Below the pieces are notes generated by a model that saw only the letters and a program-made list of their open reading frames with translations, ran no database searches and was not told the DNA's origin. Made by a program: the position numbers and the translations under genes. Source: an uncultured Oscillospiraceae bacterium (GTDB lineage Bacteria > Bacillota > Clostridia > Oscillospirales > Ruminococcaceae). From it: DNA of 64,000 nucleotides. Where the stretch lies: assembly GCA_910577365.1 (NCBI GenBank), contig CAJTMU010000008.1, forward strand, positions 1-64,000. Direction: 5' to 3'. Positions 17,233-26,623 of the stretch are shown here, one piece after another (positions within the stretch are counted from its first letter, which is position 1; every line of letters begins with the position of its first letter).

Positions 17233-18564
17233 ATGAAAAGAAAACTTGCGATAATCCTATGCGCGGCAATACTCCTGACAAGCTGTAACAAAACTTCGGA
17301 AAATATCCCGCATGAGCCTACGAACGATATACCTGATATAACGGAGAGTGCTGAAAATCCCGTCAGTTCCTTTGAGGAACCGTCTGCGGAAGCCCCGCAT
17401 ACCATTCACGCGCCCGATGAAACAAGCGGCGCTGCCGCCGAGGAAGATAAAACCGGGTTTGACAATTCGGATTGGATAACCCCGAAATTATCCCCCGAAA
17501 AAGTGACCTATACCCTATCGGGAGCAGTCAGCGCGGAAAAAATCGCCGAATACGCGGGGTATGATATAGATTTTGACGTAACAGCGTTAGATTATTATGA
17601 AAGCAGTGTTGAATATGTCGAACGCTGCTATGAGGGAGAGGAACTTGAAGAAATACGCGAACATAACTACATTTTAAAATCTAACCCGTCATTCCACTAT
17701 TTGGGAACAGAAGCGGCAGACTGGCTCGCCACGGTAAGTTATGGAATCTATGCTGGTGAAGCCACTTCTTTTGAAAGGCTGTTTCTGGTAAAGGACGGTG
17801 AGGTCGTAAGAGAACTTGAACCGTTAGAGGACTGGATACTGGCGGCATATTGTGACCGCGGAGAAATTTACCTTTCAAGTGCTGTAAACGGTCTGCTTAA
17901 AACGAATATCGCCACAGGAGAATCGCACGTTATATTGAAGCAAGATATTCAAAACGACGGCTGGGGAATGATCGCCGCAATAAACGAGGATTACATAGTT
18001 TACGGCGGCAGTATGCAGAAAATCCTTGTGCGTGAAACAGGCGAAATTATTGACCCCGATATCAACTGGAACGGAATGTCTTCGCTGCCGCTCATTCTTT
18101 CCGATGGCATGATATATTATACCGACTGGCGCGGAGAGTACCACAGCTACGATATAAAAAAACGCGTCATGACCGACGGCGACAGTCATAATCTGAGCAA
18201 GATAACGGGGTACGACTATTCCGACAAATGGAGCGTGGCTGTTGAGGAATCAAAGACTCCTGCGATAAGGGTCGTTAATCTTTACGACGGCTCGGAACGG
18301 GTGTATAATTTGAGCGCTCTCGTCGGGGATATTTCACGGGAGGAGCTGGCGCGCTATAATACGGATTACATATTTGACGGCGACAGACTGTGGCTTCACA
18401 ATTGGAACGAGCTTTTCTGCTTTGTGCTGAACCTTGAAACCGGAGAATCCGCCGATGCGGAGCTTGGATTGATAAAACACAACAACACCTTTATTTCCAA
18501 GGGGAAATTCAAAGTGATGGATGATGATATTCTTTACGCCGCCGACGTAAATTACCCCGTTTAA
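17233..18564 (+). CDS. lipoprotein of unknown function, paralogue of the gene at 38.1-39.4 kb
   Basis: The 443-residue protein has a lipoprotein signal (MKRKLAIILCAAILLTSC, Cys about residue 18) and an acidic Ser/Thr/Pro linker. From about residue 75 it shares blocks with the second lipoprotein in this window: FDVTALDYYESS, ERNYI-like sequence, EEADWLAV-like sequence, and a C-terminal DVNYP. The middle has repeated short beta-rich units (for example IYLSSAVNGLLKTNIATGES, then GSERVYNLSAL), suggesting a beta-propeller. No enzyme motif is seen. AAGGAG precedes the ATG. It would be anchored outside the membrane. Confidence 0.8.
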   Translation: MKRKLAIILCAAILLTSCNKTSENIPHEPTNDIPDITESAENPVSSFEEPSAEAPHTIHAPDETSGAAAEEDKTGFDNSDWITPKLSPEKVTYTLSGAVSAEKIAEYAGYDIDFDVTALDYYESSVEYVERCYEGEELEEIREHNYILKSNPSFHYLGTEAADWLATVSYGIYAGEATSFERLFLVKDGEVVRELEPLEDWILAAYCDRGEIYLSSAVNGLLKTNIATGESHVILKQDIQNDGWGMIAAINEDYIVYGGSMQKILVRETGEIIDPDINWNGMSSLPLILSDGMIYYTDWRGEYHSYDIKKRVMTDGDSHNLSKITGYDYSDKWSVAVEESKTPAIRVVNLYDGSERVYNLSALVGDISREELARYNTDYIFDGDRLWLHNWNELFCFVLNLETGESADAELGLIKHNNTFISKGKFKVMDDDILYAADVNYPV

Positions 18565-18702
18565 AAGCGAAAACATATTTTCAATTCCTGCCTCTGTCGG
18601 CATTGTGCCCAACAAATCACGGCGGTAACATTGCAAAAATATTCAAAATGCAAAAGAAAAGGTTACAATTTGGATACAATTTTGAAATACGCTGTAAAAC
18701 GG

Positions 18703-18731
18703 TTGACTTTTTGCCTGATTTGGAGTATAGT
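18703..18731 (+). promoter_or_regulatory. sigma-A promoter of the pseudokinase-pheA unit
   Basis: TTGACT (18703-18708), a 17-base spacer, and TATAGT (18726-18731), 37 bases before the start codon. Confidence 0.7.
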
Positions 18732-18768
18732 ATTAGAGTATAGAACTATATCCGAAAGGTGAAAACCT

Positions 18769-20574
18769 ATGATCAAAGACACTACTCTCTGTATGGGCTG
18801 CATGAACGATAAGACCTATGACGGACCATGCAAGCTCTGCGGATACCGTGACGATTCCCCCTGCATACCAGCCTACCTCGCTCCCAAAAGCTTCCTTAAC
18901 GAACGCTATATCGTTGGAAAGCTGCTTAGCTACAACGGCGAAGGCGCTACCTATATCGGCTTTGACAGCGCCGCGGGGATAAAGGTCACAATAAAGGAAT
19001 TTATGCCCGACACCCTCTGCTCAAGAAAGAAGGGAGAGGCGGAGATTGTCGTAAACCCGGGCATGATGCCGCTTTACAAAACCTATATGTCGGAATTTGC
19101 CGACCTTGGTAAATCCCTGATGAAATCCCGCGGAATGTCGCATATACAAACCGTGCTGGACGTTTTCTACGAAAACAACACCTGCTACACCGTCTATGAA
19201 TTTATAAACGGCATAACGCTTAAGACCTACCTTGCCAACTCCGCAGGGGAAATGTCGTGGGAGCAGGTAAAGGAGCTTTTCCCACCCATACTCACCACCA
19301 TAAGCCTTATACATTCCGCGGGAATAATCCACCGCGGAATATCGCCGCAGACGATTTTTGTCACGGACAAAATGGAACTTAAGCTGACGTGATTTTCAAT
19401 CTCCGCCGCACGCACCACCAACACCGAAATAGCCTGCGAAATATTTACGGGCTATGCCGCGCCGGAGCAGTATACAAACGAAATAAACGGAACCTGGACG
19501 GACGTCTACGGTATCGCGGCGGTGCTGTACCGTGTTCTTACGGGTGCCAATCCGCAGGAAGCAATAGCGCGCACAGGCGGCAGTATGCTTGAGCCGATGA
19601 TGATAAACCGCAACGTTCCCACAAACATATCAAAGGTCATAATGAGCGGTATGAGGCTCTCCACCGAATCACGCATAAGAAGCATAACCGAATTTGTAGA
19701 CAAGCTTTTCGCGCAGCCCAAATACACGGGAGACGGTAAGCCCATGCAGGAGCGCCCGCTTACTAAACAACAGAAGAAAAAACTCGCAAAGCAGCGCAAG
19801 GAGCGAGTTAAAACACTTATAGTGCTTGGCATAGCAGGTGTGGTGCTGATAGCTTTTGCGATAGTGTTTGCCATGACCCTTAGCGGTGCTTTTGCGCCGC
19901 AGCCGAATGACACGTCCTCGGGCATGGATGACATAAGCAGCACCACGAGTGAGATATCCGATAAAACAGACGATAACGACACGTTGGACAGTACCGCCGG
20001 TGAATCGAATGAAGCGACCTCCGTTCCCGAAGTGCCGGACAGTTCGAGCATTCCAGATACTTCAAACACGGTTGCGGGCGCGAATATCTCCCTACCGAAC
20101 TTCACCAACCGCAGCTATGAGAACACGGTTTCCCGCTATGAGGGCACGTTTACTTTCATTCCTACTTATGAGTACTCCGAGGAATACTCCGCAGGAATGA
20201 TGTACGACCAGTCGATAGCTGAGGGTACTATGGTTTCCGAGGGAACGCAGATAGCAGTAAAGGTAAGCAAGGGACGCAGCCTTGTTCCGCTTCCCGACTA
20301 TGCCGACACAAATCTTCCCGAATATATAAACAAGCTGAGCAGCATGAATATAAAGTACTCCGTAAAGAGCAAGCGCACCAACGATGTTGAAGACGGATAT
20401 GTGGCGGAATGCAGCAAGGAGGTCGGTGACCTTGTGAATGTCGAAGAGGGCGAAACAATAATCGTATATGCCGCACGCAACTTTGAGGAGAGCAAGCCCG
20501 AAACCGAAGAGCAGAGCGAACCGCTTACAGACGGGGAAAGCTCACCGCACGACGGAAGAATACCTGTGGATTGA
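18769..20574 (+). pseudogene. PASTA-domain Ser/Thr pseudokinase with an in-frame TGA
   Basis: The 602-codon frame holds an N-terminal zinc knuckle (CMGCMND...CKLCGY), a kinase fold, a basic stretch, one membrane helix (about residue 350-375), a Ser/Thr/Asp-rich linker and one or two PASTA-like domains. The ATP-binding Lys is likely in VTIKEF. The catalytic HRD is HRGIS and the DFG region is degenerate, so it looks like a pseudokinase even when intact. A TGA at 19390-19392 stands where relatives usually have Gly (KLTGF), consistent with GGA to TGA. If real, the product would be a truncated 207-residue soluble protein. Translation could restart downstream. Confidence 0.8.
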
Positions 20575-20586
20575 GAAAGGGACAAG

Positions 20587-21705
20587 ATGGATCTGAGTGA
20601 GATAAGGCAGAAAATCGACGATATAGACGATAAAATGCTGGAGCTTTTTCTTCGTCGCATGGAGCTTGCCAACGATGTGGCGGCTTATAAGGCGGCTAAC
20701 AATATGGTGGTGTTTCAGCGGGACAGGGAGAAGTTCATTCTTGACAGCGTAAAAGCGAACACTCCCGAAAAGCTTCGCAAAAGCGCGGCTTTTCTGTTCA
20801 TGAATATCATGGATATATCCAAATGCAGCCAGATAAACGAAATAACACCCGCCGACGAAATACCTCATATATCCGAAATAAAGGAGCGCCCCTCCGTAGC
20901 GGTTCAGGGTATTGAGGGAGCATACGGACACGCCGCCTGCAAAGCACTTTTCACAAGCGGCAGCATCAGTTACTACGCAGCTTTTTCAGAGGTGTTCGAG
21001 GCGGTGGAAAACGGCGATGTCGACTATGGGATAATACCAATCGAGAACAGCACCGCGGGCGAGGTAACGCTGAATATGGAGCTGCTTGAAAAGCACAGGG
21101 TATACATCAACCGCACCGTAACGGTGGAATGCGCCCATGTGTTGGCAGCGAAAAGAGGGGTTTCGGAAAGTGATATCAGTATACTTTTCGGGCATGAGCA
21201 GGCGATAAGACAGTGCGAGGAATATATAGAGAACCGCAGCGGGCTTACCGTGATACCGTACCACAACAACGCCTCCGCCGCGCAGATGGTTTCGGAGAAC
21301 CCGAGCGGGGAGCTTGGCTGCATTTGCTCAGAGGAATGTGCGGAAATGCATGGGCTGGATATCCTGCGAAAAGGGATAGCCAGCGACCCCAACAACTGCA
21401 CAAGGTTTATATGTATCTCAAAGCGGCTGGAAGTTTATGAAGGAGCACAGACGGTCGCCGTATCGCTGTCTATCCCGAATATTTCGGGCGCGCTTTACAG
21501 GCTTCTGACAAAGTTTGCGGTGAACGGGCTGAGCATGACCAAAATACAGTCGAAGCCGCTGCCGATAGAGGCGAAAAAGAGATTTCCCGACGATTATATG
21601 TTTTATATCGAGTTTACGGGCAGCATACATATGCCTATGGTGCGCAGGCTGTTAAATAATCTGGAGAGCGAGCTTAATTATTTTAAGCTGCACGGGAATT
21701 TTTAA
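20587..21705 (+). CDS. pheA: bifunctional chorismate mutase / prephenate dehydratase (P-protein)
   Basis: Residues 1-90 are an AroQ chorismate mutase (MDLSEIRQKIDDIDDKML, with the usual Arg and Lys residues). About 100-280 is the prephenate dehydratase (GIIPIENSTAGEVTLNM, then the TRF motif in CTRFICISK). The C-terminus is an ACT domain (GALYRLLTKFAVNGLSMTKI) that binds phenylalanine. It converts chorismate to phenylpyruvate. At 372 residues it has the normal length. It starts 12 bases after the pseudokinase frame, so both share the promoter at 18703. Confidence 0.93.
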   Translation: MDLSEIRQKIDDIDDKMLELFLRRMELANDVAAYKAANNMVVFQRDREKFILDSVKANTPEKLRKSAAFLFMNIMDISKCSQINEITPADEIPHISEIKERPSVAVQGIEGAYGHAACKALFTSGSISYYAAFSEVFEAVENGDVDYGIIPIENSTAGEVTLNMELLEKHRVYINRTVTVECAHVLAAKRGVSESDISILFGHEQAIRQCEEYIENRSGLTVIPYHNNASAAQMVSENPSGELGCICSEECAEMHGLDILRKGIASDPNNCTRFICISKRLEVYEGAQTVAVSLSIPNISGALYRLLTKFAVNGLSMTKIQSKPLPIEAKKRFPDDYMFYIEFTGSIHMPMVRRLLNNLESELNYFKLHGNF

Positions 21706-21789
21706 GGAAAAGGTTTCTTTAGCATATTTTTATAGCTGCGCAAAAATCAAGAGATTAAAAACACTTAAAGCATATGGGTTCTGAACTCC

Positions 21790-22105
21790 CACGCATGAAT
21801 TTTCCGCAAGCCGTAAAGTTTTGCGCAATAATTACGTCAATGCTTAAAATAGTATGTTGCGTATTGCGAAAAACTTGAAAGCGGAGTGAAAAGCGGCAAA
21901 AAAACGCCAAGGCTAACGAAGTAAAGTTTTGCGCAAAGTACATCAAAACGCGTCAAGGGGTTACGCCACTTTTGCGCAAAGCTTGGCAAAGCCGAATAAT
22001 GTGCGGTGCGGAAAATCAAATTTAATAATTTGTTTTTTCAGACACAAGTCGGGGAGCAAAGCAAGCTGCCACGGTTTGGAAAATTCTTTATTAAATCAGG
22101 AGAAA
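21790..22105 (+). repeat. interspersed palindromic element, copy 5 (compound)
   Basis: The left end is AATTTTCCGCA (21798-21808). A matching right end TGCGGAAAAT lies at 22007-22016, and a second right-end-like block GGAAAATTCTTTATTAAATC follows near 22078-22097 and supplies the ispD ribosome site. Inside, AAAGTTTTGCGCAA occurs twice (near 21815 and 21923) with a third partial copy near 21970. The copy looks like nested or duplicated elements. Apart from this element, the gap between pheA and ispD holds nothing I recognise. Confidence 0.65.
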
Positions 22106-22108
22106 ATA

Positions 22109-22804
22109 GTGGTATCTGTTATTATTGTGGCTGCTGGGGCTTCCTTAAGAATGGGAGGCGTGAACAAGCAGCTTGCCAAAATCGGGGATACTCCCGTGTT
22201 TGTTATGAGCGCGCTTAAATTCGAGCACTCAGAAAAAGTGAGCGAAATAATCATCGCCGCGCCTGCTGAAGATATCGCACGCTATGAAAAACTGGCGCGT
22301 AATTTCGGCGTAACAAAGCTGAAAGCGGTGACAGCGGGCGGGGAGACACGTATGCTGTCGGTGAAAAACGCCTTGGAACTGATATCGCCGCGCGCGGATT
22401 TTATAGCTGTACATGACGGCGCAAGACCGCTTATTACCACCGAGGATATTGACAGGGTGATATCAGACGCGGAGCGCTACGACGCGGCGATAGCCGCCGC
22501 TCCCGCCGCGGATACCATAAAAGTGGTTGGCAGCAACGGATTTATCGAAGAAACCGTTCCGAGGAAAAAAACCTATTGTGCGCAGACTCCCCAGATATTT
22601 CGCAAAGAACTGTACAAGGAGTGTTTGGAGAAGCTCGGAAGCCGCGCCGCAAATGTGACGGACGACAGCAGTATCCTTGAGATGTGCGGAAAGTATGTAA
22701 AAATCACAGAGACAGAAAGCTGCAATATGAAAATAACCCGCCCTGATGACTTGGAAATGGCGAACGCTGTCTTCATGAACCGAAAAACAGTAAAAATGAT
22801 TTAA
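22109..22804 (+). CDS. ispD: 2-C-methyl-D-erythritol 4-phosphate cytidylyltransferase
   Basis: The 231-residue enzyme of the MEP isoprenoid pathway joins CTP to methylerythritol phosphate. SVIIVAAGASLRMGGVNKQL is the nucleotide-binding loop, VHDGARPLI and AAPAADTIK are typical, and QTPQIFRKE marks the C-terminal half. The start is the GTG at 22109, with AGGAG 6-7 bases before it. That site lies at the right edge of an interspersed repeat. ispF follows after 17 bases, forming an ispD-ispF pair. Confidence 0.9.
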   Translation: MVSVIIVAAGASLRMGGVNKQLAKIGDTPVFVMSALKFEHSEKVSEIIIAAPAEDIARYEKLARNFGVTKLKAVTAGGETRMLSVKNALELISPRADFIAVHDGARPLITTEDIDRVISDAERYDAAIAAAPAADTIKVVGSNGFIEETVPRKKTYCAQTPQIFRKELYKECLEKLGSRAANVTDDSSILEMCGKYVKITETESCNMKITRPDDLEMANAVFMNRKTVKMI

Positions 22805-22821
22805 TAATTTAGAGGTAAATG

Positions 22822-23292
22822 ATGGCTTTCAGAATAGGTCAAGGTTATGATGTCCACAGGCTGTGCGAGGGCAGACGGCTGGTGCTGTGCGGCGCTGAGA
22901 TACCGTTTGAGATGGGGCTGCTTGGGCACTCAGATGCGGACGCGGCTGTCCATGCGCTTATGGACGCAATATTGGGAGCTTTGGCGCTCGGAGATATCGG
23001 AAAGCTGTTTCCTGACAGCGACCCGCAATATAAAGACAGCGACAGCATGAAGCTTTTGGAGCGCGTTATCGCGCTTATGAGCGAGCGCGGCTTTTCTCTC
23101 GGCAATCTGGATATAACAATAGTGGTGGAGCGCCCTAAGCTCTCGCCGTATATCGGGCTGATGAGGGAAAATCTTGCTTCCGCTTTTGGCTGCGATATAT
23201 CCCGCGTATCCGTAAAGGCTACCACTGAAGAGGGGCTGGGTCTGGCGGGAAAAGGGATAGCGGCGCACGCGTCGGTAATAATCGAAAGCTAA
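22822..23292 (+). CDS. ispF: 2-C-methyl-D-erythritol 2,4-cyclodiphosphate synthase
   Basis: The 156-residue protein has GQGYDVHRL (metal ligands Asp and His), LLGHSDADAAVHALMDAILG, and KATTEEGLGLAGKGIAAHA at the C-terminus. It cyclises the CDP-methylerythritol phosphate intermediate. The second of two overlapping ATGs (22822) was chosen, because AGAGGT lies 5 bases upstream and homology begins at MAFRIGQGYD. Confidence 0.95.
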   Translation: MAFRIGQGYDVHRLCEGRRLVLCGAEIPFEMGLLGHSDADAAVHALMDAILGALALGDIGKLFPDSDPQYKDSDSMKLLERVIALMSERGFSLGNLDITIVVERPKLSPYIGLMRENLASAFGCDISRVSVKATTEEGLGLAGKGIAAHASVIIES

Positions 23293-23342
23293 CAGCAAAA
23301 GCCGCTAACGATTGACTTTAAACAACTACCATCGGGGGTAAT

Positions 23343-24101
23343 ATGCAGAAAATTTTAGGGTATATCCGCCGCGCCTGTCAGGAATTCGACCTTATCGAGG
23401 ACGGCGACAGAATAGCGGTGGGAGTTTCTGGCGGCAAGGACAGTTTGGTTTTATTGGCAGGACTGGCGAAAATGCGTCGGTTCTACGAAAAAAAATACGA
23501 TATTACCGCGATAACGCTTGACCCGCGCTTCGGCGGCGTTGAAACGGACTATTCCCCCGTCGAAAAGCTCTGCGGAGAGTTGGGAGTGGACTTTCGGCTC
23601 ATACGAACGGATATTGGGGAAATAGTTTTCGATATCCGCAAAGAGCCGAATCCCTGTTCACTGTGCGCGAAAATGCGACGCGGAGCGCTGCACGACGAGG
23701 CAAAGGCTGCGGGCTGCAATAAAATCGCACTCGGTCACAACAACGACGACGCTATTGAAACCTTTATAATGAACCTTTTTCACGAGGGCAGAATAGGCTG
23801 CTTCGCACCGATATCCTACCTTTCCAGAAAGGACATAACGCTTATAAGACCGCTTGTGTTCGCTCCCGAGCACGCGGTGTTATCCTGCGCGAAAAGAAAC
23901 GGCTTTGAGATAGTGAAGTCCAAATGCCCCGCCGACAAGACCACCGCGCGCCAGACCGCCAAGGAATTTCTCGCGGCGCTGGAGCATGACAACAAAGGCG
24001 TAAAGCAGCGTATTTTCGGGGCAATGCGCAAAGGTAATATCGACCGATGGGGTTACAAGGAGGACACAAGGGACGAAGATGGTAAAGCCGATAATACGTG
24101 A
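23343..24101 (+). CDS. TtcA-like tRNA 2-thiolation ATPase
   Basis: The 252-residue PP-loop ATPase has GVSGGKDSLVLLAGL near residue 29, PNPCSLCAKMRRG with the CxxC that binds Fe-S, and GHNNDDAIETFIMNLFHEGR. Members of the TtcA/TtuA group activate a tRNA base and replace its oxygen with sulfur (2-thiocytidine 32 for TtcA). The clostridial form could act on a different position. The 3' end overlaps the def gene by 23 bases. Confidence 0.85.
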   Translation: MQKILGYIRRACQEFDLIEDGDRIAVGVSGGKDSLVLLAGLAKMRRFYEKKYDITAITLDPRFGGVETDYSPVEKLCGELGVDFRLIRTDIGEIVFDIRKEPNPCSLCAKMRRGALHDEAKAAGCNKIALGHNNDDAIETFIMNLFHEGRIGCFAPISYLSRKDITLIRPLVFAPEHAVLSCAKRNGFEIVKSKCPADKTTARQTAKEFLAALEHDNKGVKQRIFGAMRKGNIDRWGYKEDTRDEDGKADNT

Positions 24102-24489
24102 CACTTTCTTTCTTAGCCGCGTTTCCGCGCCTGCGTCGGCGGAGGATATGCAGATCGCCCAAGACCTGCTGGACACTCTCGCGGCAAACAAGGAGCGATG
24201 TGTCGGTCTCGCCGCAAACATGATAGGCGAGTTTAAGCGGATTCTGGTGTTTGACAACGGCGGAGAAGCCGTTGTTATGATAAATCCCGAGATACTTAAA
24301 AAATCAAAGCCCTATTCCGCTGAGGAGGGCTGTTTGTCCCTTGACGGTACTCGCCGCGCGGAGCGCTACGGGATGATAAAGGTGCGCTGGCAGAACACGG
24401 AAATGCAGACGAGGATAAAGACGTTTTCGGGCTTTCCCGCGCAGATAATTCAGCATGAAATGGATCATTTTGAGGGCAGAATAATTTAG
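24079..24489 (+). CDS. def: short peptide deformylase
   Basis: The 136-residue metalloenzyme removes the formyl group from new proteins. Motif 2 EGCLSL supplies the metal-binding Cys and motif 3 QHEMDH the HExxH His pair. Motif 1 is VGLAANMIG, lacking the usual Gln of GxGLAAxQ. This variant is known in the short clostridial deformylases, but activity cannot be assumed. The first codons overlap the ttcA-like gene, and a terminator follows. Confidence 0.85.
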   Translation: MVKPIIRDTFFLSRVSAPASAEDMQIAQDLLDTLAANKERCVGLAANMIGEFKRILVFDNGGEAVVMINPEILKKSKPYSAEEGCLSLDGTRRAERYGMIKVRWQNTEMQTRIKTFSGFPAQIIQHEMDHFEGRII

Positions 24490-24496
24490 ATGTTTG

Positions 24497-24527
24497 GAGC
24501 GGGACTTGAAAAAGTACCCGCTCTTTT
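24497..24527 (+). terminator. Rho-independent terminator of def
   Basis: GAGCGGG (24497-24503) and CCCGCTC (24517-24523), with an inner CTT/AAG pair, followed by TTTTAAAAA. Confidence 0.8.
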
Positions 24528-24547
24528 AAAAATATTCCGAAAAAGGC

Positions 24548-24578
24548 TTGACTTTGACACGGTGTAATACCGTATAAT
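24548..24578 (+). promoter_or_regulatory. MerR-type promoter with 19-base spacer and operator
   Basis: TTGACT (24548-24553) and TATAAT (24573-24578) are 19 bases apart, and the spacer contains the dyad ACGGT-GTAAT-ACCGT. An overlong spacer holding a palindrome is the hallmark of promoters that MerR proteins activate by DNA distortion. It suggests that the regulator controls its own operon with the acetyltransferase. Confidence 0.8.
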
Positions 24579-24602
24579 TATATTTGAAAGGGAGAGATGC
24601 AA

Positions 24603-25595
24603 ATGGAGCTTACCATAAGCGAGGTCACACGCAGCTTTGACGTGACTGCGCGAATGCTTCGGCACTATGAGAAAATGGGACTGATCACCCCGTTTCACAG
24701 GGAGGACTACTCTTACAGGTGCTACGACGAGGAGAATATCAGGCGGCTTCAGCTTATTGTTGTGATGAGAAAGCTGCGCGTCCCTCTTAAGCAGATAGCT
24801 GTGATACTGCGGGACGGCGGGCAGCGGGAAACGCTGGAGATACTTAGAAGCAATCTTGCGGGACTGGACAGCGAGATAAAATCGCTGGAGACTGTCCGCG
24901 CCGCGCTCAACATGTTTGTAACGCGCCTTGATGACAGTATTCGGTCTAAAGTGAGATTAGACCTGCTGAACGATACAGAGCTTATGGAGGCGGCAAACGC
25001 ACTTTCTCTTTCAAAATCTATTTTAAAGGAGAATATAAAAATGGACGAGCTTAACACTGCAAACGAAGCTTTAAGCAATAATCTTAACGTAAGGATAATC
25101 ATGCTGCCGCCGTTTACCGTGGCTTCAAACCATGTTATCGGGCACGACCCGGAGGAAACCGTGGGGGAGCCTGTTGACAAATTCATAAGGGATACGCGGC
25201 TGTATGAGATAAAGCCCGATTCCCGCTATTTCGGCTTTAACCACCCAAACCCCGGCATTCTCGAGGAGGGAATACACGGCTACGAGGTGTGGGTGACTAT
25301 CCCCGACGACATGGAAGTTCCCAAACCGCTTGTAAAGAAGAAATTCGAGGGCGGGCTGTTCGCCGCGCTGACCATTAAATTCCCCGAATTTCAATTCTGG
25401 GGCGAGCTGGAAAACTGGGTCAAGAACAGCGACGAGTATGAGCTTAATTACAGCGAACTGGGTCTTGAGATAATGGGCGGCTGTCTGGAGGAGCACCTTA
25501 ACTGGGTATACTCTGCGCACATGGGCTGGCCGGAGAACGGCATTGACGGTCAATTGGACCTGCTTATGCCTGTCAGGAGAAAGGAAAAATCATGA
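24603..25595 (+). CDS. MerR-family regulator with GyrI-like ligand-binding domain
   Basis: The 330-residue protein has an N-terminal MerR helix-turn-helix (TISEVTRSFDVTARMLRHYE), a coiled coil about residue 85-125, and a C-terminal AraC-effector/GyrI-like fold from about residue 155 (VTIPDDMEVP and a C-terminal LMPV). That fold often binds hydrophobic drugs, as in BmrR. The start at 24603 has GGGAG 8 bases upstream, and the ATG at 24597 is too close to it. The stop overlaps the next start in ATGA. Confidence 0.88.
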   Translation: MELTISEVTRSFDVTARMLRHYEKMGLITPFHREDYSYRCYDEENIRRLQLIVVMRKLRVPLKQIAVILRDGGQRETLEILRSNLAGLDSEIKSLETVRAALNMFVTRLDDSIRSKVRLDLLNDTELMEAANALSLSKSILKENIKMDELNTANEALSNNLNVRIIMLPPFTVASNHVIGHDPEETVGEPVDKFIRDTRLYEIKPDSRYFGFNHPNPGILEEGIHGYEVWVTIPDDMEVPKPLVKKKFEGGLFAALTIKFPEFQFWGELENWVKNSDEYELNYSELGLEIMGGCLEEHLNWVYSAHMGWPENGIDGQLDLLMPVRRKEKS

Positions 25596-26335
25596 CTGAA
25601 AGCGAAAGATTCCGACAGGAGCTTACCGAGCTGGGACTTTGCGGCGGCGACGTTGTAATGGTGCATTCCTCAATGAAGGCGCTCGGCACAAAGCGTACAC
25701 CCGAAGAAATAATCGAAGATATACAAGCGGTGCTGGGCGAGGAGGGAACGCTTTTAATGCCTGCGCTGACATATGATAACGTTACCCGCGAAAATCCTGT
25801 TTTTGACAGCGAAAAGACAGAGCCTTGCATAGGATTGCTGCCGCGCGTATTCATGCATATGCCGAACGTTCTGCGCAGCGTCAACCCAACTCATTCGGTG
25901 TGTGCAAGAGGCAAGCTCGCGCATACGCTGACAGTGGGTCACGCAATGGACGACACCGCGGTGGGAGCGCACTCTCCGTTTATGCTGCTGCCGAAATTCG
26001 GGGGCAAGCTGCTGTTTATCGGAGAAATTCTGGATAAATGCACATTCATGCACGGGGTGGAAACTTTTTTAAAGCCGCCTTATATACGCTCATTTGATAC
26101 TGTAAAATATACGGTAAACGGTGAGGAAAGGCTATTTACGGAAAACAATACCTTCGGTTGGGGCGCGGAATTTCAGCGTATAGAGTGGCTTCTGGAATAC
26201 CCTGATATCCGCAAGGGTAAGCTTAGCGAAGCCACGGTATTTCTTATCGACACCCGTGCGCTGCTTGCAGCAGCACTGCTTAAAATGAGCGCCGAGCCAT
26301 ACGCTTTTGTAACCGACATTTCCATGTATATCTGA
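25592..26335 (+). CDS. AAC(3)-family aminoglycoside N-acetyltransferase-like protein
   Basis: The 247-residue protein shows the family blocks VMVHSSMKALG, GTLLMPALTYDN, NPTHSVCARG and VGAHSPFMLL. AAC(3) enzymes acetylate the 3-amino group of aminoglycosides using acetyl-CoA. YokD and similar chromosomal members have unknown substrates. It overlaps the MerR gene by 4 bases, so the two are translationally coupled and probably drug-inducible. Resistance to a particular drug cannot be claimed from sequence. Confidence 0.85.
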   Translation: MTESERFRQELTELGLCGGDVVMVHSSMKALGTKRTPEEIIEDIQAVLGEEGTLLMPALTYDNVTRENPVFDSEKTEPCIGLLPRVFMHMPNVLRSVNPTHSVCARGKLAHTLTVGHAMDDTAVGAHSPFMLLPKFGGKLLFIGEILDKCTFMHGVETFLKPPYIRSFDTVKYTVNGEERLFTENNTFGWGAEFQRIEWLLEYPDIRKGKLSEATVFLIDTRALLAAALLKMSAEPYAFVTDISMYI

Positions 26336-26435
26336 CCCGCTAACGCACCAACAAAAAGTCCTACCGTATTAAAATGTCGTACTTTAGCTTATCGAAAAAA
26401 ACTATTTGTAGCACAGCATCGATACATTAAATTTT

Positions 26436-26475
26436 AAACCGTACACATTTGCCAAAAGGAAATTGTGTACGGTTT
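26436..26475. terminator. hairpin between convergent genes
   Basis: AAACCGTACACA (26436-26447) and TGTGTACGGTTT (26464-26475) form a perfect 12-bp stem between the convergent acetyltransferase and VanZ genes. A clear T-run is missing, so terminator function is a guess. Confidence 0.5.
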
Positions 26476-26623
26476 ACGCTTTGTATGAGCAGTGAAGCAG
26501 CAAGGTGTTTGCGAACACCCTCTAAACATAACGGAGTTTGCATATCGTAAATTTTGCCGCAATTTCGCATTTGAGAGGAATTATTGGTCAACCTTTACTA
26601 AAACCAAAGTGGAAGTAAGGATT

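Noticed and set aside
19390..19392. Recoding of TGA as an amino acid (glycine or tryptophan)
   Set aside because: Many intact genes in the window end at TGA, and a third gene is broken by TAA, so an alternative code does not explain the stops.
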